A stretch of DNA of 64,000 bases from Actinomadura hallensis (GTDB lineage: Bacteria > Actinomycetota > Actinomycetes > Streptosporangiales > Streptosporangiaceae): positions 496,001 through 560,000 of the forward strand of contig NZ_VFPO01000001.1 of NCBI RefSeq assembly GCF_006716765.1, in the 5' to 3' direction. The notes under the pieces were generated by a model. That model did not search any database. It saw nothing but the letters and a program-made list of their open reading frames with translations, and was not told where the DNA came from. Both the position numbers and the translations under genes were made by a program. Below, piece by piece: positions 27,873 through 36,697 of this stretch. Each line of letters opens with the position of its first letter. Position 1 is the first letter of the stretch.

Positions 27873-29101
27873 ACTGGGACGACACGCCGGAGCAGGCCGC
27901 CTTCCGCCGCGAGGTGCGCGCCTTCATCGAGGACCGCTTCCCCGCCTCCTACCGCCCGGCGCACGACGAGGAGCAGAGCCTCGAACCCGAGGACGTCGCG
28001 GGCTACAACTGGCCCGTCGACCGGGTCTCCGACGACCCGGAGCGGCGCGAGGGCGCGCGGGAGTGGGCGGCGGCGCTGGCCGAGCGGGGCTGGATCGCGC
28101 CGCACTGGCCGCGGGAGTACGGCGGCGCGGGGCTGTCGGCCATGGAGGAGTTCGTCCTGCACGAGGAGATGATGCGGGCGCGGGTGCCGACGGTGAACGG
28201 CATCGGCGCGTTCCTCCTCGGCCCGACGCTGCTGGTGCACGGCACGGAGGAGCAGAAGGCCCGGCACCTGCCGCCGATCGCGAGGGGCGAGGTGACGTGG
28301 GCGCAGGGGTTCTCCGAGCCCGGCTCCGGTTCCGACCTGGCGTCGCTGCGGACCCGCGCCGTGCGCGACGGCGACGAGTACGTGGTGGACGGCCAGAAGG
28401 TGTGGACGTCCCTGGGGCAGTACGCCGACTGGCTGTTCGTCCTGGTGCGCACCGACCCCGACGCCGAGCGGCCGCACAGAGGGATCACGTTCCTGCTGGT
28501 CGAGGCGGACGCGCCGGGCGTGACGATCCGCCCGATCACCGACATCAGGGGCGCCGCGCCGTTCTGCGAGATCTTCTTCGAGGGCGTCCGGGTGCCGGTG
28601 GCGGACCGCGTCGGCGAGGAGAACCGCGGCTGGTACGTCGCGATGTCCGCGCTCGGCTTCGAGCGGGCGGGGATCGGCGCCACGATCAAGTACGAGCAGG
28701 CGCTCGCCGAGCTGGTCGCCTACCTGCGGTCGCCGGAGGGCGCGCGGTTCGCCCGGCGGAGCCCGGCGCTGCGCCAGGAGATCGCGCGGCGGCAGACCGA
28801 GGTCCGGGTGCTGTACAACCTGGCCCGCTACACGGTGTCGCGGCAGGCGGCGGGCGAGGAGCCCGGTTTCGAGGCGTCCGTCAACCAGCTGTTCGGCGCC
28901 GAGCTGCACCAGCGGCTGGCCCGCACCGGCGCGCGCGCGTTCGGGCGGTCCGCCGCCCTCTGGGACCGCGAGGGGGCTCCCCTCGGCGCCCTGTTCACCC
29001 ACATGTGCCGGGACTCGGTGGCCTCCACGTTCCTCGGCGGCACCACCGAGATCCAGCGCAACGTCATCGCGACCCGGGGCCTGGACCTGCCCCGCGGCTG
29101 A
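27869..29101 (+). CDS. Acyl-CoA dehydrogenase (first of the operon)
   Basis: 410 residues, GTG start overlapping the ligase stop (GTGA). Acyl-CoA dehydrogenase domains in order: N-terminal helical (PEQAAFRREVRAFIEDRFP), middle (QGFSEPGSGSDLASLRTRA; VDGQKVWTSLGQYADWLF) and C-terminal with FLGGTTEIQRNVIATRGLDL, the FAD/tetramer contact region. The usual catalytic Glu of short-chain enzymes is not obvious. Resembles the alpha-type subunits of sterol side-chain acyl-CoA dehydrogenases (FadE type), which pair with a second, divergent subunit; the gene at 30943 may be that partner. Confidence 0.85.
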   Translation: MNWDDTPEQAAFRREVRAFIEDRFPASYRPAHDEEQSLEPEDVAGYNWPVDRVSDDPERREGAREWAAALAERGWIAPHWPREYGGAGLSAMEEFVLHEEMMRARVPTVNGIGAFLLGPTLLVHGTEEQKARHLPPIARGEVTWAQGFSEPGSGSDLASLRTRAVRDGDEYVVDGQKVWTSLGQYADWLFVLVRTDPDAERPHRGITFLLVEADAPGVTIRPITDIRGAAPFCEIFFEGVRVPVADRVGEENRGWYVAMSALGFERAGIGATIKYEQALAELVAYLRSPEGARFARRSPALRQEIARRQTEVRVLYNLARYTVSRQAAGEEPGFEASVNQLFGAELHQRLARTGARAFGRSAALWDREGAPLGALFTHMCRDSVASTFLGGTTEIQRNVIATRGLDLPRG

Positions 29102-29204
29102 CCGTCCCCGCCGACGACCCCGACCCGACCGGCCCAGACCGACCAGACCCGCCGATCCCTGACCCATCGACCCGGAGCCACCGACCGAGGAGGAGCGAGA
29201 GCGG

Positions 29205-29963
29205 ATGCCCGACGAGAACGACTACGAGACCGTCGATCTGCGCATCGAGGAGAGAGTCGCCTGGCTGACGCTGAACCGGCCGGAGAAGCTCAACGCGCTG
29301 ACCCCGACGACGATGACGGAGCTGCGCGACATCTTCACCCGCGTCGACGACGACGAGGACGTGTGCGTCGTGGTCCTGCGCGGCGCGGGCGAGCGCGCGT
29401 TCTGCGCCGGGATGGACCTCGCCTGGTCGGAGAAGCTGACGCCGCGGGAGCGGGTCGAGCAGGGCCGGCTCGGGGAGAAGACGTTCGCGATGATGGAGCG
29501 CCTCTCGGTCCCGGTGATCGCGGCCGTGCACGGCTACGCCGTCGGCGGCGGGCTGGAGCTGGCGCTGGCGGCCGACTTCATCGTGGCGTCGAGCAACGCG
29601 AAGGTGGGGCTGGTCGAGATCACCCTGTCGGCGCGCCCGCCGTACCGGCCGAAGATGACCGAGGACGGCGACCCCGACCAGCCGGAGTTCGGCGGGTCCG
29701 CGCCCGGCTGGGGCGGCGTGAAGCGGCTGCCGGAGCGCATCGGCAAGGCCCGCGCGAAGGAGCTGCTGTTCACCGGCGCGCGCATCGACGCGGACCGGGC
29801 GCTGCGGCTGGGGCTGGTCAACGACGTGTACCCCGAGGACGAGTTCGACAAGCGGGTCGGCGAGCTGGCCGAGCGCATCGCGGCGATGAACCGCTACAAC
29901 CTGCGCCTCGTCAAGGAACTGGTCACCTACGGCTACGACTGGATCGAGCCGCACCCGAGCTAG
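29205..29963 (+). CDS. Enoyl-CoA hydratase/isomerase family protein
   Basis: 252 residues with AGGAGGAGCGAGAGC before ATG. Crotonase fold: LTLNRPEKLNALTPTTM, GERAFCAGMDL (oxyanion hole), IAAVHGYAVGGGLELALAAD and a catalytic-loop region VGLVEITLSARPP. The usual second Glu in GLPE is displaced by a TLSARPPYRPK insertion, so hydratase activity may be altered. Third enzyme of the operon, 103 bp after the dehydrogenase; the gap is a low-complexity CCGACC-type repeat. Confidence 0.82.
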   Translation: MPDENDYETVDLRIEERVAWLTLNRPEKLNALTPTTMTELRDIFTRVDDDEDVCVVVLRGAGERAFCAGMDLAWSEKLTPRERVEQGRLGEKTFAMMERLSVPVIAAVHGYAVGGGLELALAADFIVASSNAKVGLVEITLSARPPYRPKMTEDGDPDQPEFGGSAPGWGGVKRLPERIGKARAKELLFTGARIDADRALRLGLVNDVYPEDEFDKRVGELAERIAAMNRYNLRLVKELVTYGYDWIEPHPS

Positions 29964-29971
29964 GAGAGCCC

Positions 29972-30952
29972 GTGCAGATCTACCGCATCGATCATGTCTC
30001 GCAGGCGGCGGCCGACCTGGACGCGCAGGTCGGGCTGCTGGAGGGGCTGTTCGGGTTCCGACGCGTCCGGGCCTGGGACAACCCCGCCGAGGGCGTGCGC
30101 GGCGCCCGGCTGGAGATCCCCGGCGGCCCGGGGCAGGCGTGGGAGGTGGTCGCGCCCGCGGGCGACCGCTCCGCGCTGCGGGCCTGGCTGGACGAGCGCG
30201 GCGGCCGTCCCGGGCTGCACCACGTCGGCGCCGAGGTGCCGGACCTGGCCGCGGCCCGCGCCGAGCTGGAGTCGCGCGGCATCAAACCGGCGGAGGGGCC
30301 GGACGGCGCCTGGATCGAGGCGTCGCTGAGCCCGCCCGAGCACGGCCCCGGCGTCCTGTTCCGGCTGCGCGGCCCCGGCGGCCTGTCCATGTGCGGCGAC
30401 TCCGGCGACAACGCCGTGGAGCCGTCCGGGCCGGACGGACCGTCCTCCAGCCCGACCAACGGGCGAGCCGCGCTCGACGGCCCGTCGCTCGGGATCGTGG
30501 CGCTCGACCACGTCTGCCAGGCGTTCCCCGACCGGGACGAGCTGGCCCGCTGGTACCGCGACCTCGCCGGGTTCGTGCAGGTGTGGCGGACGCCGGAGGA
30601 CGCGTATCCCGACATGGCCGACCTGGTGCTGAACATCCCCGGCTCGTCGATCTGCTGGGAGGTGATCACCGGGCGTGGGGAGGACTCGTTCGTCGACCGG
30701 TTCCTGGAGCGCAGCGGCCCCGGGGCCCACCACGTCACCTTCGAGGTCGCCGACTGGGACGCGGCGCTGGCGGCGTGCGAGCGGCACGGCGTCCCGACGT
30801 TCGACGACGAGGAGGGCGTCACCGACGGCGCGGCCTGGAAGCACACCTTCATCCACCCGAAGCACACCGGCGGCGTGCTCGTCCAGCTGTTCTGGGAGGA
30901 ACGGCCGGGCGTGTGGGTCCGCTCCGACAAGATCCCGCCGACATGGACCTGA
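29972..30952 (+). CDS. Two-domain VOC (glyoxalase/epimerase/dioxygenase superfamily) protein
   Basis: 326 residues, GTG start 9 nt after the hydratase stop, AGGAGAG upstream. Domain 1 (1-135): IDHVSQAAADLDAQVGLLEG, LHHVGAEVPDL. Domain 2 (170-320): LDHVCQAFPDRDELARWYRD, AHHVTFEVADWDAALAACER, GVLVQLFWEE. The His ligands are kept, but the final metal-binding Glu is Arg in domain 1 (VLFRLRG) and Gln in domain 2 (VLVQLFW). It looks like a methylmalonyl-CoA epimerase-related fusion, so it may epimerise an acyl-CoA side chain, but activity is uncertain. Overlaps the next gene by 10 nt. Confidence 0.8.
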   Translation: MQIYRIDHVSQAAADLDAQVGLLEGLFGFRRVRAWDNPAEGVRGARLEIPGGPGQAWEVVAPAGDRSALRAWLDERGGRPGLHHVGAEVPDLAAARAELESRGIKPAEGPDGAWIEASLSPPEHGPGVLFRLRGPGGLSMCGDSGDNAVEPSGPDGPSSSPTNGRAALDGPSLGIVALDHVCQAFPDRDELARWYRDLAGFVQVWRTPEDAYPDMADLVLNIPGSSICWEVITGRGEDSFVDRFLERSGPGAHHVTFEVADWDAALAACERHGVPTFDDEEGVTDGAAWKHTFIHPKHTGGVLVQLFWEERPGVWVRSDKIPPTWT

Positions 30953-32070
30953 GCCGTACCGAGGACCAGGAGCTGATCGCCGAGACCGCGCGCGAGCTGC
31001 TGGAGGCGCGGGCGCCGACCGCCGGGGCGCGGGCGATGGCGGGCGACCCGGCGGGCCACTCGCCCGCGCTGTGGAAGGAGATGGTCGAGCTCGGCTGGAC
31101 GGGCCTCCCGTTCCCCGAGGAGCACGGCGGGGTCGGCGGCGACTTCCTGGACGTGTGCCTGCTGTTCGAGCAGCTCGGCTACGCGCAGGTCCCGAGCCCG
31201 CTGCTCGCGTCGGTGGCGTGCTGCGGCATGCCGGTCGCCCGGTTCGGGACGGCGCGGCAGAAGGAGCGGTGGCTGGGCGCCATCGCGGAGGGCCGCATCG
31301 TGACCGCCGCGCCCCTGCCCTGGGACCGTCCGGGGGAGGGGCCGGTGGCGGCGCGTGACGGGGACGGGTTCGTCGTGTCCGGCACCGCGTCGTTCGTGCC
31401 GTTCGCCGCTTCGGCGGAGCACATCCTGGTGGCGGCGCTGCTGGACGGCGAGCCCCGCGCGTTCTGGGTGGACGCCTCGTCGGTGACGCTCGAGCCGCTG
31501 GGCACGGTCGGCTGGGACCGGCCCTGCCACGTCGGCCTGCCGGACGTCCGCGTCCCGGCGGAGGCCGCCCTGGGCGTGGACGAGCAGGGCACGGACGGGC
31601 GGGGTGCGGACGAGCGGGGCGTGGACGCCGCCGAGGCCATTTCCCTGTTCGGCGCGGCGGCCACCTGCGCGGAGATGGTGGGGGCGGCGCAGCGCGTCCT
31701 GGACATGACGGTGGGATACGCGAGGGAACGGGAGCAGTTCGGCCGTCCCATCGGGTCCTTCCAGGCGGTGCAGCACCACTGCGCCGACATGTCCATCGAC
31801 GTGCTCGGCTCCCGGTTCATCGCCTACGAGGCGATCTGGCTGCTGTCGGCCGGCCGGGACGCGGCGCAGGAGGTGTCGATGGCGAAGGCGTGGGTGAGCG
31901 AGGCGTACGAACGGGTGTGCGCGCTCGGCCACCAGGTGCACGGCGCGATCGGCTTCACCGAGGAGCACGACCTTCACCTGTTCTCCCGCCACGCCATGGC
32001 GGCGTCCCTGGCGTTCGGCGACGGGGACCTCCACTTCGAGGTTCTGGCCGACCGGCTGGGCCTTCCCTGA
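30943..32070 (+). CDS. Acyl-CoA dehydrogenase (second of the operon)
   Basis: 375 residues. N-terminal DLSRTEDQELIAETARELLEARAP, middle domain reduced (no clear GSGSD block), and C-terminal YAREREQFGRPIGSFQAVQHHCADM, a strong FadE signature, followed by VHGAIGFTEEHDLHLFSRHAMA. It resembles beta-type subunits of heteromeric acyl-CoA dehydrogenases used for sterol or branched side chains, with the partner at 27869. The ATG lies inside the preceding gene's end, so translation is coupled. Confidence 0.83.
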   Translation: MDLSRTEDQELIAETARELLEARAPTAGARAMAGDPAGHSPALWKEMVELGWTGLPFPEEHGGVGGDFLDVCLLFEQLGYAQVPSPLLASVACCGMPVARFGTARQKERWLGAIAEGRIVTAAPLPWDRPGEGPVAARDGDGFVVSGTASFVPFAASAEHILVAALLDGEPRAFWVDASSVTLEPLGTVGWDRPCHVGLPDVRVPAEAALGVDEQGTDGRGADERGVDAAEAISLFGAAATCAEMVGAAQRVLDMTVGYAREREQFGRPIGSFQAVQHHCADMSIDVLGSRFIAYEAIWLLSAGRDAAQEVSMAKAWVSEAYERVCALGHQVHGAIGFTEEHDLHLFSRHAMAASLAFGDGDLHFEVLADRLGLP

Positions 32071-32121
32071 CGTCCGGGGCGCGCCCGCTCCGCCGCCGTG
32101 GCCGCGGGCGCGCTCGGGCGT

Positions 32122-32505
32122 TCACTCCGCCGCGGCGGCCTTCGCGGAGCTCCTGCCGGCCACGACGTCGTCGGCGAGCGGCACGACGATCGCGGCGATC
32201 TCGCCGATCGTCTCCTTGGGGACGCCCGCCTCGGCGAGCGACTCCACCAGGTGGTCGGCGACCCGGTCGAAGTGCCGCTGCTCGATGCCGAGCCCGAGGT
32301 GGACGTCCCTCATCGAGCGGCCCTGGTAGGCCATGGGCCCGCCGAGCGCCTGCCCGAAGAACTCGACCTGGCGGCCTTTCAGCTTGTGGACGTTGATGCC
32401 GACGAAGAAGGGGTTCAGCATCTCGTCGGCGAGGACCCGTTCGTAGAAGGCGTCCACCACCGCCGTCAATGCCTCTTCCCCGCCGATCGACTCGTAGATG
32501 CTCAT
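32122..32505 (-). CDS. Truncated hemoglobin, group I
   Basis: 127 residues. SIYESIGGEEALTAVVDAFYERV (helix A/B with the group I YxxIGG motif), PFFVGINVHKLKGRQVEFF and GGPMAYQGRSMRDVHLGLGI with proximal His. It binds haem and O2/NO; group I proteins commonly detoxify NO. A GGAG sits 7 nt upstream of the ATG. A perfect inverted repeat (32526-32546) lies just upstream, so the gene may be under a dimeric repressor. It is convergent with the dehydrogenase operon. Confidence 0.92.
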   Translation of the reverse strand: MSIYESIGGEEALTAVVDAFYERVLADEMLNPFFVGINVHKLKGRQVEFFGQALGGPMAYQGRSMRDVHLGLGIEQRHFDRVADHLVESLAEAGVPKETIGEIAAIVVPLADDVVAGRSSAKAAAAE

Positions 32506-32525
32506 CCGGCTCCTCCTCGCGCACC

Positions 32526-32546
32526 TTATTGGCGCATCGCCAATAA
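32526..32546. promoter_or_regulatory. Perfect 9-3-9 inverted repeat before the truncated hemoglobin
   Basis: TTATTGGCG-CAT-CGCCAATAA stands out against the G+C-rich background. It begins 20 nt upstream of the start codon. It is likely an operator; the regulator is not adjacent. The motif does not match the NsrR or FNR consensus I know. Confidence 0.7.
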
Positions 32547-32719
32547 CTACGCGCACAGAGTACGGCCCGAGCCCCGATGACGCCAGGCCCCAAAACAGGC
32601 GTATCGCCCTCAGAGGGAGAAGAGCGGGCAAGATGCGCAGAAGGGATGTGCCTGGCCGTGCACGTCGCGGTTCCCTGGCGGCCCGGCTCCGGCCGGCGCG
32701 GCGAGGCCGCTTCGGTGTG

Positions 32720-32754
32720 CAACGCCCGGCCGGGACGTGCCCGGCCGGGCGTTG
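32720..32754 (-). terminator. 15-bp hairpin after the secreted-protein gene
   Basis: CAACGCCCGGCCGGG, loop ACGTG, CCCGGCCGGGCGTTG form a perfect 15-bp stem, 36 nt after the stop of the gene at 32790-34103 (minus strand). Confidence 0.8.
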
Positions 32755-32789
32755 TCAGGCGTCCCCCGGAGGGGCACACGGCGTCGCGA

Positions 32790-34103
32790 CTAGGGGCGCA
32801 CGGCGTAGACCATGCGCTTGCCGGGGTGTTCGGCGACGGTCCAGAAGTCGCCGAGGCCCGGGTTCGCCGGGTCGGTGCCGCTCTGCCAGTGCGACAGGTC
32901 CTCCGGGCCGATGCTGAGCTGCTGGGAGCTCGCGACCTGGAGGGTCGTGGTGGACGACGTGGCGGGCTCGGTCGTGTAGAACGTCCCGGCGGTCGACGTG
33001 CCGCGGCTGCGGCTCAGGTACCAGCGGCCGTTGAACCGGGTGGCGCCCTGGACGTTGCTGACCGGCAGCTTGTGGGCCGCGTCGGCGTTCCACCGGTACG
33101 ACGTGTCGGTGACCAGCTCGTTGTTCGCGTCGAAGGCGCCGGCGATCGGCCAGGCCGCGACGCGCCCGTTGACCTGTTCGGTCCCGGCGCAGTACTCGCC
33201 GGCGACGAGGTGGTCGGCGCCGCTGCGGTCGAGAGAGACGTGGGAGAACTGCGGCGACCCGTCCGCCGTGGTGCACTTGGTGCCGGTCGGGGCGGTCCGC
33301 GTCCACGAGCCGACCTGCGGCATGACGTAGCGGTAGCCGTAGCCGTAGTAGGTGTTGCCGTGGCGGCCGACCATGTTCGAACCGCTCGTCGTACCGTTCG
33401 GGGACGCGCCGAGGTCGTAGATGCGGCGCATGTCGAACATGCGAAAGCCGCGGGCGGTGTCGGCGACGAACAGGTGGTTGCCGTACCAGAGGATCCCGCC
33501 CGCGTGGAGCGAGGTGCCGTAGCCGCTGTTGGACGGGTCCTGCGACACGCGGACGGTGTCGTAGTCGCCGTTGGCCCGCGGATACACCAGCAGGACGTGC
33601 CGGTAGGCGCCGGTGTAGGGGTTCATGAAGCTGATGCGGACGCCCTTGACCATGCCGTCGGCACCGTCGTTGTGGTCGTACCAGCTGATCAGGACGGGCT
33701 TGTAGCCGTTGCCCCATTCCTGGTCAGCCTGCATGTCGGCGACCGTGGTGACGCCCTGGGGATACCACTGGGCGGTGGCGTTGTCGCCGTCGTTGAAGCA
33801 GGCGCTGCGGACGATCGGCACCGAGCTTCCGGCCTGCACGGCGTTCGGCTCGCAGGCGCCGTTGACGGTGACCGGAGTGTCGTCGTCCCGCCGGTTCAGG
33901 TCGTTCATGATGGCGGTGACGGTGGCCTTGACCAGCGGGAGCGCGTCGGCGCGGTCCCGGAGGTCCGTCCCGTAGGAGTTGGGCCTGAGCTGGAAGTTGG
34001 ACAGGGAGAGTTCGGCGGCGGAGGCGGGGGACTGCATCGTGGCCGCCAGCGGCAGCGCGAGGGACAGGGTGGTCAGCAGAGACAGACTTCGGCGGCGGCG
34101 CAT
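32790..34103 (-). CDS. Secreted protein of unknown function
   Basis: 437 residues with a signal peptide (RRRRSLSLLTTLSLALPLAATM...ASA). The mature part has many aromatic/Gly strands (GILWYGNHLFVADTARGFRM, YYGYGYRYVMPQVGSW, FNGRWYLSRSRGT, DLSHWQSGTDPANPGLGDFW), which suggest a beta-propeller or other repeated beta-sheet structure. Three or four Cys are spread out (disulfides likely). The N-terminal part is followed by a KATVTAIMNDLNRRDD helix. Relatives occur in other actinomycetes as hypothetical secreted proteins. No enzyme motif is visible; carbohydrate or cell-wall binding is only a guess. Confidence 0.8.
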   Translation of the reverse strand: MRRRRSLSLLTTLSLALPLAATMQSPASAAELSLSNFQLRPNSYGTDLRDRADALPLVKATVTAIMNDLNRRDDDTPVTVNGACEPNAVQAGSSVPIVRSACFNDGDNATAQWYPQGVTTVADMQADQEWGNGYKPVLISWYDHNDGADGMVKGVRISFMNPYTGAYRHVLLVYPRANGDYDTVRVSQDPSNSGYGTSLHAGGILWYGNHLFVADTARGFRMFDMRRIYDLGASPNGTTSGSNMVGRHGNTYYGYGYRYVMPQVGSWTRTAPTGTKCTTADGSPQFSHVSLDRSGADHLVAGEYCAGTEQVNGRVAAWPIAGAFDANNELVTDTSYRWNADAAHKLPVSNVQGATRFNGRWYLSRSRGTSTAGTFYTTEPATSSTTTLQVASSQQLSIGPEDLSHWQSGTDPANPGLGDFWTVAEHPGKRMVYAVRP

Positions 34104-34275
34104 GCGCCCTCCTCACGACCGGACCCGGCCCGGTTCTGGGGGAGCGGCGGGCACCGGTCAAGATCGTTTACTGTCGGCCCGTCCAAAGTGACATGATCAG
34201 GAACTTCCCACCATGTCGGAATTGCACGTGTGGGGGAGTTCACATTTTGATCCGCAACCGGCATAAATTTGCGGA

Positions 34276-35472
34276 ATGAACGTCGTCCTCGCCGTTGTCG
34301 TGACCTTGCTGGTGACGTGGGTCCCGGCGCTGGTCTGGCTGCGGCGGCAGCGAGGGCCGGGCGGCGACCTCGGCGGGCCCGCCCGGCGCGCGACCTTCGA
34401 GACGCTGCACACCGCCTCCCGCGCCGCGCCCGCGTTCCGCGCCGGGCTCACCGAGCAGGGCGCGCAGAAGGCGGCCCGGCACCTGCGGGCCCTGCTGGAC
34501 TGCCCCGCGCTCGCGATCACCGACGGGGAGCGGCTGCTCGCCTGGGACGGGGAGCACGAGCACCACGCGGAGCAGGTCCCGGGCCACGCCGAGGCCACGC
34601 TCGGCAACGGCCGGACCCAGGTGCGGGACGTGTCGTGCGACCTGCTGGACTGCCCGATCCGGCGGGTCGTGGTGGTGCCGCTCGCCACCGACGACCGGGT
34701 GGTGGGGTCGCTCGCCGCCTACGGGGAGGACACCCCCGCCGGGCTGATCCGCGCCGCCGAGGAGGTCGCCCAGTGGGTGGACGCGCAGCTCGAGCTGGCC
34801 GAGCTGGACCACTCGCGGACCCTGCTGATGGAGGCGGAGATGCGGGCGCTGCGGGCCCAGATCTCCCCGCACTTCATCTACAACTCGCTGACGACCATCG
34901 CCTCGTTCGTCCGGTCCGACCCGGAGCGGGCGCGGGAGCTGCTGCTGGAGTTCGCCGGGTTCACCCGCTACTCGTTCCGGCGGCACGGCGACTTCACCAC
35001 GCTCGCCGAGGAGCTGCGCTCCATCGACCGCTACCTGCTGCTCCAGCGGGCGCGGTTCGGGGAGGAGCTGCGGGTGACGCTGCGGATCGCGCCCGAGGTC
35101 CTGCCGGTCGCCGTGCCGTTCCTGTGCCTGCAGCCGCTCGTGGAGAACGCCGTCCGGCACGGGCTGCAGGACCGGTCCGAGCCCGGCCTCATCACGATCG
35201 TCGCCGAGGACGCCGGGTCGGACTGCATCATCAGCGTGGAGGACGACGGGATCGGCATGGACCCCGACTACGTCCGGAAACTGCTGTCCGGCGAGAAGCG
35301 CCCGCTGACCGACGACGGCGACGCCGCCGGCATCGGCCTCGCCAACGTCGACGACCGGCTGCGGCAGGTGTACGGGCCGGAGTACGGGCTGGCCGTGGAG
35401 ACCGGCCTCGGCGCCGGGACGAAGGTCATCCTGCGCGTCCCCAAGTACCGGCCCGGGGTGACGGCGTCCTGA
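34276..35472 (+). CDS. LytS-type sensor histidine kinase
   Basis: 398 residues. One N-terminal transmembrane helix (VVLAVVVTLLVTWVPALVWL), a GAF-like region, then a His_kinase domain with ALRAQISPHFIYNSLTTIAS (phosphorylated His) and HATPase_c with ENAVRHGL and DDGIGM/GIGLANVDDRL. This is the LytS/YehU subfamily. The adjacent LytTR response regulator (35535) is the partner, and the following two genes encode a small membrane protein and an acetate-type symporter, which suggests control of carboxylate uptake. Confidence 0.9.
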   Translation: MNVVLAVVVTLLVTWVPALVWLRRQRGPGGDLGGPARRATFETLHTASRAAPAFRAGLTEQGAQKAARHLRALLDCPALAITDGERLLAWDGEHEHHAEQVPGHAEATLGNGRTQVRDVSCDLLDCPIRRVVVVPLATDDRVVGSLAAYGEDTPAGLIRAAEEVAQWVDAQLELAELDHSRTLLMEAEMRALRAQISPHFIYNSLTTIASFVRSDPERARELLLEFAGFTRYSFRRHGDFTTLAEELRSIDRYLLLQRARFGEELRVTLRIAPEVLPVAVPFLCLQPLVENAVRHGLQDRSEPGLITIVAEDAGSDCIISVEDDGIGMDPDYVRKLLSGEKRPLTDDGDAAGIGLANVDDRLRQVYGPEYGLAVETGLGAGTKVILRVPKYRPGVTAS

Positions 35473-35534
35473 ACCCTTGACGGGGAGGCGTCCTTTGACT
35501 GGAATGTCCCTGCGACGTGGGAAAGGACGGTGCG

Positions 35535-36287
35535 GTGGGCCTACGTGTCCTCGCTGTCGACGACGAGGCGCCCGCGCTCGACGACCTCGTCCACCTGCTC
35601 GGCGCCCACCCGCGCATCGCCGAGATCCACACCGCGCGGGACGGCGCCTCCGCGCTGCGCAAACTCGACCGAGCCCTCGCCGAGGGACGCCCCTTCACCG
35701 CGGTCTTCCTCGACATCCGCATGCCCGGACTGGACGGCACCGTGCTCGGCCGCCTGCTGGCCCAGTTCGCCCGCGCGCCGCGGATCGTCTTCGTCACCGC
35801 CTACGAGGACCACGCCGTCGACGCGTTCGAGATAAAGGCGACGGACTACATCCTCAAACCCGTCCGGCCCGAGCGGCTGAACGAGGCGATCCGCCGCGTC
35901 ATCGAGGCCGTCGACGAGCCCGAGGAGGACGAGGCCGGCCCCGCCGAGCCGGAGCCGATGCCCGTCGAGCTGGGCGGCGTCACCCGGTTCGTGTCCCCCT
36001 CCGAGGTGCTGTACGTCGAGGCGCAGGGCGACTACGCGCGGCTGCACACCTCCGGCGGCAGCCACCTGGTGCGCATCCCCCTCGCCGCGCTGAGCGAACG
36101 CTGGACCGGCGCCGGGTTCGTCCGCGTGCACCGCAGCCACCTGGTCTCGCTGTCGGCGATCAAGGAGCTGCGGCTGGACTCGGGCCGCTGCACGGTGCTG
36201 GTCGGCGAGACCGAGCTGCCGGTGAGCCGCAGGCACGTGCGCGAGCTGCGCGACCTGCTCGTACGGCGGGCGAGGCGATCGCACTGA
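35535..36287 (+). CDS. LytTR-family response regulator
   Basis: 250 residues. Receiver domain with VDDEAPAL, FLDIRMPGLDG (phosphorylatable Asp) and ATDYILKP; a linker rich in Glu; then a LytTR DNA-binding domain from about residue 140: VSPSEVLYVEAQGDYARLHT, FVRVHRSHLVSLSAIKEL. The start at GTG 35535 gives GLRVLAVDDEA directly; a GTG six codons upstream is possible. It probably binds the pair of 9-nt sites at 38504-38533. Transcribed with lytS (62 nt after). Confidence 0.9.
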   Translation: MGLRVLAVDDEAPALDDLVHLLGAHPRIAEIHTARDGASALRKLDRALAEGRPFTAVFLDIRMPGLDGTVLGRLLAQFARAPRIVFVTAYEDHAVDAFEIKATDYILKPVRPERLNEAIRRVIEAVDEPEEDEAGPAEPEPMPVELGGVTRFVSPSEVLYVEAQGDYARLHTSGGSHLVRIPLAALSERWTGAGFVRVHRSHLVSLSAIKELRLDSGRCTVLVGETELPVSRRHVRELRDLLVRRARRSH

Positions 36288-36697
36288 GCACCGAGGAGCG
36301 GTCGCGCCGGATCGCGCCGGGCCGGGTCCTGGTGACCGGGCCGCGGACCCGCGTGGTGCGCCGCCCCCGCTACCCCGTCACCCGCGAGATCGACGAGCAG
36401 ACCGGGCTCGGCGAGGCGTACATGCGCTCGCTGCTGCGCGCCCAGCTCCGGCTCGCCGTCGGCCTGTGCCTGGTGCTGGCCGTCGTGGTGGCCGGGCTGC
36501 CGCTGCTGTTCGCGCTGGTGCCCGAGGTCCGCGAGCGGACGGTGCTGGGCGTGCCGCTGCCGTGGCTCGTGCTCGGCGGGCTGATCTACCCGTGGTTCGT
36601 CGCCTGCGGCTGGTGGTACGTCCGGCAGGCCGAGCGCAACGAGGACGACTTCGCCGAGCTCGTCGACCGCGACCCCGCACCCCACGACCGGCCATGA
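36284..36697 (+). CDS. Small membrane protein preceding the symporter
   Basis: 137 residues if translation starts at the CTG overlapping the regulator stop (CTGA); the first conventional in-frame start is GTG 36331. Soluble N-terminus (PGRVLVTGPRTRVVRRPRYP, EIDEQTGLGEAYMRSLLRAQ) and two transmembrane helices (LRLAVGLCLVLAVVVAGLPL; VLGGLIYPWFVACGWWYV). Proteins of this type precede sodium:solute symporters in actinomycete LytS/LytR clusters, like DUF485 proteins before ActP. It overlaps the symporter start by ATGA. Confidence 0.75.
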   Translation: MSTEERSRRIAPGRVLVTGPRTRVVRRPRYPVTREIDEQTGLGEAYMRSLLRAQLRLAVGLCLVLAVVVAGLPLLFALVPEVRERTVLGVPLPWLVLGGLIYPWFVACGWWYVRQAERNEDDFAELVDRDPAPHDRP

